In this document: positions 21,401 through 31,368 of the stretch, one piece after another
Numbering within the stretch: the first letter of the stretch is position 1
Layout of the letters: every line of letters starts with the position of its first letter
From: Tremella fuciformis
Taxonomy: Eukaryota; Basidiomycota; Tremellomycetes; Tremellales; Tremellaceae
Direction of reading: 5' to 3'
Length of the DNA: 64,000 nt
NCBI GenBank assembly: GCA_032768795.1
Contig: CP136491.1
Location: 310,001 to 374,000 of the forward strand
The notes under the pieces: generated by a model
What the model was told of the DNA's origin: nothing
Seen by the model: the letters and a program-made list of their open reading frames with translations, nothing else
Database searches by the model: none
Made by a program: the position numbers and the translations under genes

Positions 21401-24400
21401 TCGAGGGCCCTCGGCCCGCCTGGAGTGTGTGGATGGGAGCGTCCAGAAGGAATGCGGTCCATTTCCTCGGCAATCTCGGTATCGCCCAAATGAAGCAAAG
21501 CTCGGCGCAGAAGATCTTCCAGACGTCTGAAACGCGGATCTTGAGACGGCAGCTCGACATCGTACGACCTTCGGCGATTGATCTCATCCCGCAGATCGTT
21601 ATTCTGGCCTATGACCGTCCCAAGGAGATTGCGCATGTCAGACAGCTGATCCATGAGACTCTCAGGGAGGACGAGCGGAGGCGGCGTGATCGGTCGAGCC
21701 GTCGACGCGGTGGAAGAGACGCTCGACGGTGAGGGTGGCGGAGAGCGATCATCGTCCTTCGAGGGGACCGGCGGCGGTCTCCCCCTCTCCACAGACAAGG
21801 AAGGCAAGGTCTCGGCAATCTGTCCGACCTTGTTCTCGATACGGTCGAGCTGGGAAGCCAAGCGCGTGTCCTCGCCGCGACGGGCGATGTCCTGCCCTTG
21901 GAGATAATTGACCAGGCGATTGATGTCTGTATTGCCCCTATCCCTGGAGTAAACGGACGAGGAGTAGGTAGACGCTGTCGGCGTGCCACTCCCGTCTCCA
22001 GCTTTGCCGCTCGACGATGGCGGTGGTGGTGGCGGTGTGGGCGGAGTCTGTTCCCGCGTATCTTGATGTGGCGGAAGAGGCGGAACCGGTACTCGCTTGC
22101 TTCTTCCCGAACTGGGCTCGGAACGGGCGGTTGAGACGCTCGAAGGAGGCTTCTTGGACGGAGGACCGCGACCGCCACCGGAACCATGGATGGACCGCAC
22201 TGCGTCGTGCACACCGGGCGGGTTCATCATCGTGCTCATGTACGTGCTCGGGGTCTGCCAGCTCGGCACAGTAGTGTACAGGCTGTTGTCCTTGGCGGTC
22301 GAGTACAGCGTGGGCTCTTGAGCGGTCCCGGCGGGCGTCTTCTTGCCGCTGAATTGCGTGGCGTACGAGCGCGTCTTGCTATACTGAGGCGGCGGCTGAG
22401 ACTTCTCCCGTGGGACCCGAACATCAGAGCCGTTTGACGAGTTGCGCTCGAGCCTGGCGAGAAGATCTGGATCTTCATCGGGTTCGCTGATGTGCGTCGC
22501 GGTCTCCCATTCTTGAGCATCCGACCGCCAGGATGCCGACTTGCCTGGGGTAGCCGACCGGGAGATAGGCGGCGGAGGAGCCGTGGAGTAATGCGACGAG
22601 TGCTTACTGGAAGCAGAATGATAAGAGTCGACTTTGGTAGGTGGCCGAAGAGCCGAAGCATAGTGGCTCGTGTGCGCGGTGTGTACCGACTTCTCGTCGC
22701 CTCGCGAGCCCTCGTCTGCAGTGACCATGACAGTGGTCGGCTGCGTCTGGGTCGGCTGAGTAGCGGATACGTACGACGTGCCCTCAGGAGCGGTGGAGTA
22801 CCTAATGGACTCCGGCACCACAGGGACAGGGTTGTCGAATAGCTGGTACCGAGTCGGCGAAGCCGTGCGCTCGCTTGGCGCCTGAGACGGGGTGCTATAA
22901 GCCGAGTCTTTTGACGGCGCGGGCGGAGGTGCCGTGTGGTACGAGACCAACGACTCGCGTGACCGACCTTCAGGAGTCTGGAAAGGAGAGCCGAGCTGAC
23001 CCGTCGTTGCTGCAGCATACGATGTGAGCGACGGCGCACCGACTGTTCCATATTGAGAAGCAGGCGCAGTCATCATAGCGGTCGACAGCGCCTCATGTGC
23101 GCTCGTGTACACACTCGAAGAGCGCGCATCGCTCTCACGAGCCGTGTGTTCGGACGGCGTAGCTTGCGTGACCGCCACTCGTGGGATGGTCGGCGGCTGT
23201 ACGGCAGTGTAGGCCGATTCGGAAGGCTCTCGAGCGGTCCATTGAGGCGTCTGATATTCCGGAGGGAGTGCCGTAGCCGCAAAGGTCGACGGCGGCTGCG
23301 CGGTGTAGGCGGCTTCAGAGCGCCCGTCGCTAGCCGTTTGGTACTGAGCCTGACTAGCAGCCAGCTGAGCTGTCTGAGCAGCCGTAGAGGGCGCACGGGC
23401 TGTCCACACCGTACCGGCAAGCTCTGGCGCAGTACCTGTCGTCCTGATAGATCCGGCGGGCGGCACGGTCCAGGCGAACTCAGAAGGAGGCTGCGCAGTG
23501 GCATAATCCGCGTTCGAAGGTGCAAGGCGGGCTGTGGCACCAGCCTCCGAGCCCTCTTGAGCCGTAGCGAAACCAGTGGTAGACTCGGCCGGCCTGGCGG
23601 TCATCAACGACGCAGATGGCGGCGGCGCAGTTACGAAAGTCGCTGTCGAGTCGGGGTGTCGGGCGGTCCATTCGGAATCTGAGGGCAGAGGAGCTGTACT
23701 GAAAGACCTGATTGACTCTGCTGGTCGGGCGGTATGACCTGACTCGGATGGCGGCGGAGCAGTAGCATATGACAAGGAAGAACCGCCATGGCGCGCCGTA
23801 TAGCCTGACTCCGACGGCTGGTACGCCGTGCCATAATCGATGTTGGACCCCGCTGGCTGGGCAGTATAGCGAGAATCGGATGGGGCTTGAGCGGTCCCAT
23901 ATGCCCTGCTGGACTCAGGCTGCTGCGCCGTAAACGCCGGAGACAGAGGCTCGACTGCCGTCCCGTACGTCTGGAGAGATTCGGGTCGCTGGGCAGTATT
24001 CGCAGACGAGGTCATCTGCTGAGGGGTCGCATACCCCTGACTGGATTTGCCCTCGGGCGAAGGCGGCCGAGTGGTGTAGGCGGTGGACGATTGATGCTGC
24101 GCGGTGTACATTGCCGAGCTGCCCTGCCGCGTCGTCTCCATAGACTCGCTGACCTGCTTGCCAGCTCGCTGCGCCCGACTCGAATCCGACTCTCTGGCGG
24201 TATAGGCGCTTTCTGAGGGTTCGCGTGCTGTCGTGCCAAACGTGCCGGGATACCGACTTCCAGGTGTAGGATATGTACCAACGGGTGTGACGAGGCCCTG
24301 GGAAGCAGAACCGTACGTCCCGGCTGGCGTGATCCCTTGAGTTGCTGTCCCGAAGGGTGGAGCGATAGATGACATCTCGGGCGTGCGCATGGGGTCCGAG

Positions 24401-27232
24401 CCATACGTGAGAGGTGTGGCGAAGCCCTCGGCAGCTCTGCCTCGGCCCGGCGAGGTGTAGCTCGGCGGAGGAGACGTGAGCGACGGAGGTGGAATACCAC
24501 CGGCAAATGTAAAGTCGCGCGATGATGGACGAGTACGAGCGGTAACGGGGCTCAGAAGATCCTCCTCGGTGGTGGCAGGTTGCGTGGCAACTTCTGTCAG
24601 ATCTGCCTCGCTTGCCACACGACGCAGTGACCGGCTGGGCGCAAGTCGTCTTGAACCTCGTTGGATCAGAGGAGCAGCGAGTCCTGCTGACGTAGTAATG
24701 ACCGCATCGTCAGACACGACACCTGGGTGTGGGGAAGGAGCTTGGCCGTTTCGCTGATGCGTGATGTGCGTCGAGGAGGAACCTCCACCTTCGGAATGAT
24801 GGGAGACTGCCGAGCTGGCGTGGACGGAACGCACGGATCCGGAGTGCCCACCGGCCGTAGCAATCGTACGTGTTCGCTCTAGCACGGTCCAAATTGCTTG
24901 CACCCAGCGTACTACATGTCAGCTTAGTGCAAGCGAGTAGACAGAGAGCTAACCCCTTTCTCTGGCAGAATCGCAAGCCAGTCTTTCTGTGCCGTCGTCG
25001 TAGACCTGGAATCAACAACTGATCTGTACGTCGTCAGACGACTTACGAGCTTGAACGGGTAGAGCGTCTCAGCAAGCTCGCCTTGACGTCGCGCGGCTAG
25101 AGCACCGATATCATCACCAGCAAGCGGGTTGGTGGGACTATAAGTCGAAGCGACCTCTGGCACAGTCAGCACCACCTGCACCTGCGCCAAACGTCAAGAC
25201 GCACCTTCGCAAAATTCAAGGTCAAGCGTGACAGTTGCTGATCCACCTTCCGGCGTGCCCCACATGATTTGGAGACCTTCCGGGAAGAGACGTGCGTCGG
25301 CCTGGATCCACTGGTAGTGCGGCGCCTGATCGGGATCATGCACGTTGAGGTAGTACAGCGAGCCAGTACGGATAGGCTGCTAGTCAGCTAGACCACTGCA
25401 GACAGACGCATAATGCTGACTTCGCCAGTGAACACCCTCGGGCCCATTTCACGTACATCACTGCCACTCGACCGTATCGAGGGAGTCCTGACAGACGGTG
25501 CCGACGGGGGAGCGTGCGACGCAGCCGCGGGAATATCTTCACCCGGTTCATGTCCGAAAGACGGCTGCGTGGAAGGTGCGCCCCGATCGTCACTTTGGTC
25601 TTCAGCCTGTTCGGCCAACATGGCCTCTCGGCCTTCGTGCCTCTTCCGACGGCGGATAGAGACGTTCCATCCCTTGTCGCGACCGAAGAGCTTGGGTCCA
25701 TCGCCGCCCTTTCCGGGAGAGCCGACAACACGCTGCGAAGGGGAGCCGGCGCGTGCTCTCCATGACGCGATGAGCGTGCGAATGTTGCTCATCGGGCTGG
25801 GCGACTTGGGTGGAGGCGTCGGGCCTTGCTGACCTACGGTCGGACCCAGCTCAGCAAAGGGTGTGCGGAAAGACGATGTTGCAAGTGAGGCCTCGCGGGT
25901 TTGTGTGGTGGGCGTGGCGAAGATGGATTGGAATCGACTGCCTGCTCCCAGACCCTCTTGCGCCCTGGCTAGAGTCGACGATGTGGCTGGCTGGACTGAG
26001 GCAGGTGGCGTTTGGAATGGCGATGCCAGTGCGAATGACGAAGGAGCGGGCTCAAGAGTGCTTGCCGCGGTGGCCGGAGCAGTCGAGCCGCCTGCGCGAG
26101 ATTCGAACATCCTGATGAGGTCGCTGGTCTTCTTGGGGCTCGTCTGGGGCGGAGCAGCAGCAGGCAAGCCAAACGTAGCCGAGGTCGGGCGAGGACCTTT
26201 GACAGGCGACGGGGGGAGGGGAAAGCGGGCGGCGATCGAGTGCACAGACGACGAGTCCATCGTTCCCGTCGCAGTGCGCTGCGAGTCGCGCGAGGGCATA
26301 CGGCCATGTTCGCTCGGCGGGGGGTGCATGGGGCTCCCACGGATACTCGAGACCGTGGAAGCGGGCTCGGTGCGCTCGCTGACCGCCTCGAGACGCGTCG
26401 ACTCGCCAAAGTACTCGCTGCGGCCTATATAGCTCGCGGGCGTTGTTGGCGTGCGCGAAGGCGAGGGCGCGATGGGCACCGGCGCGGCCGAGCCGCCAAA
26501 AGTGTTGCGGGAGGCCTGGGGCTCGCCGGCGAGTGCGTTGAGCGATGCGAGAACGCCATCGTAGGCCAGGTCGAGGGTGGACGTCGATTGACCTGTCTGC
26601 TGGGGCTGCATGGCGTGCAGCGAGTCGGTGCGACCGAGGCCGTGTGTTGGAATGGCGGTCTGCGGCTCGGCAGAGGAGGTCGAGGAGGTCGAGCCGGAAG
26701 GACTGAAGGGGCGTACTGCTATTAGCATGGGCATAGAGACACGGGCGCACTCACAGCGAGAGGAAGCGGTAGTCATGCCTGCTCGTGGGCCCAGGCCGGG
26801 CGTCAAGAAGCTCCGTCCGGCAGTCTGGTGCGCCTGCGACTCGTCGAACAGCTGCCCCCGACTCGGCGCGACTAGCGGGCTGAGCGATCGCGACGATGCG
26901 GAAGGCGAAGCGGCCCCCGAAGCTCCGTACGCGGTATGCCCGTACGCGCCAGGCTGGTGTCGCTGTGGCGAGGGAGAGGTGGTGCGTATCTCCGGAGCAG
27001 GCGTGGAGAGCGCAGAGCGCTGTGGCGAACCCGGAGCAGTCGCGTACGACCGCTGCGAGTCGTCTTCGCTCTGCGCCTGGCTGGGCGGCAGCGGTACCGC
27101 CGCCGCGTCGAACGCGCCTGGTCCCGAGGACGACTCGAACGACTCGAGCAGGGCGGAGAAGCGCTCTTCTGGCCCGGCGCCAAAGTTGGACCGCCAGCGC
27201 CTGGGCGTCGGGGAGATTGGCGGCGAGGGCAT
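15452..27232 (-). CDS. Giant PH-like-domain protein with YTAR/GTA repeats, coiled coil and poly-Gly tail (about 3,600 aa, many exons)
   Basis: One reading can be followed through some 17 short introns from MPSPPISPTPRRWRSNFG at 27232 to a stop at 15452. Order: a Ser/Pro-rich region; basic segment GWNVSIRRRKRHEGREAML; a PH-like domain around 25.4-24.9 kb (YYLNVHDPDQAPHYQWIQ, ETLYPFKLV, VQAIWTVLERT); a long repeat region; PPP- and Glu-rich stretches; Pro/Gly/Met segments; two related LPDG..VDGIRG motifs near 19.6-19.9 kb and a third LPDG later; an AAAEQAAAETAEREAK coiled coil; the conserved TAREQVGFNLAGYLDDFSKAL segment; and a poly-Gly tail. The C-terminal segment matches, from memory, a conserved fungal PH-domain family of unknown role. 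The last intron (15719-15762) is GC-AG. It could be two genes, but frames and splice sites run through. Size estimate is rough. Confidence 0.7.
23160..24220 (-). repeat. Degenerate tandem amino-acid repeats within the giant gene
   Basis: Roughly 350 residues are built from alternating units of about 15-17 residues, such as SESGYTARHGGSSLSYATAP, then SESGHTARPAES and SDSEWTARHPDS. The shared core is a Ser-x-Ser-x-aromatic-Thr-Ala-Arg/Gln step followed by an aromatic-x-Thr-Ala step. Copies are imperfect at DNA level, so the repeat is old and kept at protein level. It is likely disordered and rich in potential phosphorylation sites. Boundaries are approximate. Confidence 0.65.
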
Positions 27233-27910
27233 GTTGCCGGGTGGTGGGTCTCACAACATGCCCCGAGAGCGGATTGCGCAGTGGTGAGCGATACTATGAG
27301 CAAGTGATGAGTTAGAGAGAGATGGAGCGTGTTAGTAGTGCTCATGCAGTCATGGCTGGTGATGTTGTTTGGATCGCGTCAAAGGGAGGTGGTCTGAGCG
27401 GTGAGCACGACCCCTTTGGCGTCGCGTCAACCACAGTAGATCACATCAACCAACGCGGTCAACTTGTGTGTGTATATGTGTATGTCGAGTAAGTGTTGAT
27501 GGGAGACATGCATCCAGTAGGTGAGAGGAGACGGCGGCGTGATGGCAGTCATTGTCAGGCATCAGCTGAAAGAGTCGGATTGACGTGTTGGCGGGATATC
27601 GCCTACACCCGACGAGGTCGAGCTGGTCGTCGCCAAACGAAGAGGCACCGGCGTGAAGGCGACATGGTCGGGCGCTAGTCGATACGCCTCGAGACAAAAG
27701 CTCCTGTGCAATTGGTGTCAGCAGAAAGTGAGAGATGGACGTAACAGGTACAGGCAGACTCGATATATGTGAAAGAGAGAGAGAGAGGGCCTGAGGTGAG
27801 ATTGGACGGGGTCCACCGCCGTCTCTTCAATCCGACCGCAGAGACAAGATGCATACACACAAGTGATGTAAGATGAAGATACAACATGACTGCTCCCCAT
27901 GCAACAAGCT
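27233..27910. other. Intergenic region between the giant gene and SOF1
   Basis: 678 bp between the start of the giant gene and the SOF1 stop. It contains a short GA microsatellite near 27774-27788. I see no supported gene. Confidence 0.5.
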
Positions 27911-29663
27911 CTACTTCTGCTCCGCAACGACAGCCTCTGCATCGTGTCAGCTTGACTAACCCTCGCACACCGGGATCACACTGACTCTTTCTCTCCGCTT
28001 TGGGCCTCTCCTTGCCGGCCCGGCTGTGCTTCCTCCGCCTGTCCTCGCGGACCTTGGCACTCTCAATCATTTCCCGCTTCAGCTTGACAGCACTGTGCAC
28101 GCTGCTTGGGACGTGTCGGCGCTCGTGCACAGCCCGGACCTCGCCCGCCGTGCCCCACCGCTCCACCAGCTTTTGCCGGTACTCGATACTCTGCCTCTCC
28201 TTGGTCGACACCGGTCCCAGCTTCTTCGACGCGTTGCTCTTCCATATCCGCACATTGCCGTCGTCAGAGGCGGAGAGGACAAAGTCGGCTGTCGGGGTGA
28301 AGGTGACGTCGAAGACTCTCTGCATGCGCTTGGTGTGGTACACGTCTCGCGACTTGCCTGCGTCGCGCGACCACAGGCGGATTGTACGGTCGTAGGATCC
28401 CGATACGAATTCTTCGCCGGTAGGACCTGTCATCAGCAGGCTTGACCAGATGCAGCACTGTGTGAACCCACTCCATTCGCAGCCCATTACTCCCCCGACA
28501 TGTCCCTTGTAGATTTGCGTCGGAGTCTGCAGATTCCGAATGTCGTATGTGTAAAGGTTGTGGTCCTCTGAGGCGAGCAGCATGACTGTGGGGAGGGTCG
28601 GACACCATGTGACCTGATTGGCACGGAACTGAGATCAGCTGAGCGCTTCCCCAGAGCTCCAGCAGACCCACCGACATGACAACTCTCCTCTCGGCTTTGC
28701 CTGTCCTGATATCGTACAGACACAGCGTCCTGTCATTGCCCACACTAGCCAACACGCTCGTCTCGCTCTGATTGAAGCGGACTCCAGTGACAGTCTCCAT
28801 GCTTCCCCCAAATTGCAACGTCGACACAGGCGCCGTGCGCGTCTCGTCCCAGATCTGCACCGTGTTGCTGGCCGAGGCGAACATGGGATCGTTCCGGTGG
28901 TGATCTATGCCGTTGATACCGTTCTTGCTGATGTACGTCATGGTAGGCTCCAGGCTCTTTCCCAGCGCATCTCGCTTGTTCTGGTCCAGCGACAGGCCTC
29001 CTCCTTCCTCTTCGTCGTAATTCCAGTCTTCTCCTATTGCCCCTGCTGTATCGAGCACCTCGCCATCCACCCCGCCAGATCCACTGCCGAACTCGTTCCC
29101 CTCGAAGATCTCCTTGTCTCTGAGACCAGGAGCAAAGGCATCCGATCGCCAAATCTTGATGGTCCCGTCCAGCTTCCCCGCAGTGATGAGACCACGCCGA
29201 CCGTCTCGAGCCTCGGCCGTCCAGCACATCCCGCCTACCATGCCTTTGTGCGCCGTTGGGAGCTTGAGCAGCGGCCGGCGAAGGGCGAGGGAGTGTACAA
29301 TCACCTCTCCGTCTCCTCCACCGCCGGCTACAATTGCTGCTCTCCTAGGGTCGGCGGCGAGGCAGTAGACTCCGTCTTGATGACCACCAAGCGCTCCCAC
29401 AAAGGGCTTTGCGAACATGCGGTCGATCTTGGCTGCTGCGAGAGCTCGTGTGTACTCGCGGGGCTTGGAGAAAGGGTGGAGATGGGGCGCGAGGTTGCGT
29501 TGTATGGGATGGGGTGCGGTTGAGCTATACGGATCAGCTTGAGTGCCCTTTAGCGTAGGACGACTTGCGAGGAAGGCAAGTGATCGTCGAGCGACCTCGA
29601 TATCATTTTGATCTTCTACAGAGATGAGCGGGTTGACTCTGGGTCGTGCCGGGCACGTACCAT
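27911..29663 (-). CDS. SOF1: SOF1/DCAF13 WD40 protein of the small-subunit processome
   Basis: The start codon at 29663-29661 is followed at once by a GT-AG intron (29660-29616), so coding exon 1 is only ATG. Exon 2 (29615-29569) gives KIKMISRSLDDHLPS, matching the family's conserved N-terminus. The next intron (29568-29525) is GC-AG with donor GCAAGT. RNLAPHLHPFSKPREYTRAL and KIDRMFAKPFVGALGGHQDG follow, then WD repeats (DGTIKIWRSD, NTVQIWDETR, NDRTLCLYDIR, HNLYTYDIR, DRTIRLWSRDAG, DGNVRIWKSNA). The basic SOF1 C-terminus (RHVPSSVHSAVKLKREMIES) ends VVAEQK. Sof1 associates with U3 snoRNP in nucleolar 18S rRNA processing; human DCAF13 is the orthologue. An insertion of acidic sequence (GEDWNYDEEEGGG) lies between WD repeats. 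Divergent from the next gene. Confidence 0.9.
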
Positions 29664-29936
29664 CTTGCCGAGACTGTTGCCAAGAAGAGCGTCAGCCTCA
29701 GTGATCTCGCGACGAGCCCGGAAGAGCCCTCTATCCGGCCTTTCGTCTATGTATTCTACGAAAGCAATGAGTAGTGTGCAGAGTGGACCAACCAACTTTT
29801 CCGGTATTTTATTTGGCCCCCTCCCCTAATCGGCCTTCGCCACCCAGCCGACGAGGCCGAGATGGATGCCTAAAAGAAGCACCACACAGCTGGAATTCAT
29901 ATTCATCATCATCGCCTCGACTACACGCTGGGCAAT

Positions 29937-31060
29937 ATGCCAACAACCAGCGACATCCCACCGCCCCATCCTCACCCCGAACATCCTCCCTCATCCTCTT
30001 CGTCCTCATCCTCATCCTCGCCGCCCTCGTCGAGCTCGCACACGACATCAACCGCATCCTCATCGCGGTCCGTTCACCCTCTCTTGCCCCCGCTCGGACC
30101 TCAGGCCGACTCGGCACTCGCCTTCGAAGTCGACCCGCATGCCGAGTACCTCGCCGCCACCTCGCTCCACGGGCAGCGCAAGTCCGAGCTTCCCGAGAAA
30201 TGCTTCACGTTCTGCTCCCAGCGCGCCGACGGGGCGGCGATGTGCCGGATGTTCTGCCTGCGCCGACGACAGCCCTTGGCGACGCAGAAGGAGGAGCTGA
30301 AACGTCTTCGACCGCAGCGACTTCAGCGAAAAGTCTTGGGCGAGCCGACATCGGCAGGGCTGCTCGATGTGCCAGCAGACGGTGCACCCAATAGCGGCGA
30401 AGCGCGACAGGCAGCAGGGACCTGGCTCGACGCGTTGCGATGGCCGTTCGAGGCTCTCAAGCGCCGAGCAGACCCTTACTCTTTCATTTATGTGACGGGC
30501 ACGTTCGATGGTGTGGTCGGACGCTACATGGAGGAGCTGGAGTATGATGACGGCATCAGCGACTTTGGGAGTCTTTCGAGGGCATCGAAGCAGCGAAGGG
30601 GCGAGGAGAAGCAAATGGAGGTGCTCGACTGGGGCGATCATGGGTGAGTCGCTGTCACTATCTGAGACTCGTCGTGTTTCTGACTTCCAGCACTCTGATT
30701 CATCTCCCACTCACATCCCTACTCTACCCCATCTTATCGATACCGCAGACTCTCTCCCGACTGTGTACTCCAGGCTTGAACCTTCTCACCGCGTATCGCG
30801 AATCGTTCACCGATGGGTCGCAATCCCGCTCCCTCTCCAAGTTCACTGATGAGCTCAACAACGGCGGAGCGTGGAAGATGCTCAACAAGATGGGCGAGTA
30901 CAGGCAGCGCAAACTCCGAGAAGCGCTCGAGAAAGCCAAGGAGAACAGCGCTCGTTCAGATCAACAATACCAAGATCGCCCGCCACCTGTGGCTCCTGGC
31001 TCCGCGCCTCGACGTCCGGGGCTCGACCGCGAGGATGGCGATGGGAAGGGCGCGCAGTAG
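29937..31060 (+). CDS. Unknown membrane protein with twin CX3C motif
   Basis: Exons 29937-30643 and 30691-31060 give 358 aa. The N-terminus is His/Pro then poly-Ser (about residues 5-45). FEVDPHAEYLAATSLHGQRK leads to CFTFCSQRADGAAMCRMFC, two CX3C motifs nine residues apart. Twin CX3C spacing is typical of Mia40 substrates in the mitochondrial intermembrane space, but small Tim proteins have longer spacing, so localisation is only a suggestion. After YSFIYVTGTFDGVVGRYMEE comes a hydrophobic stretch (LIHLPLTSLLYPILSIP), which may be a membrane segment, then a Lys/Arg-rich helical tail with many Gln/Pro. I do not recognise the family. It shares a 273-bp divergent promoter with SOF1. Confidence 0.65.
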
Positions 31061-31368
31061 ATAGGCTAGAGTATACGGACATCCACCTGAATGGTCTCTC
31101 ATGCATGTATCTCATAGCCCCCATCCTGCAGTGTCCTTGATTCTCGGAGTCGACCCATGCGAGACATGGTGTCTCAGGACAGGCGACCTTTGACCCACGC
31201 GATGACATTCCACTATTTGACTTTTTGTTGCCGCCGGCAACTGCACCAGCCGGTCACTTCAACATCTTCCATTGCGACCCATCTTTCGTCTCTTTCGGTA
31301 TCATCATCAGGCCAAGCACGGATTACAAGAGGTGCTCTCGTCGCGGTGGGGCCTGAGCCGCGTATAAG
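31061..31368. other. Intergenic, promoter of the EGCrP-like gene
   Basis: 308 bp without a supported gene between two codirectional plus-strand genes. Confidence 0.5.

Noticed and set aside
20626..24903. Several plus-strand frames of 80-225 codons opposite the giant gene
   Set aside because: They mirror the repeat-rich coding strand and show Arg/Gly-rich shadow composition without conserved motifs.
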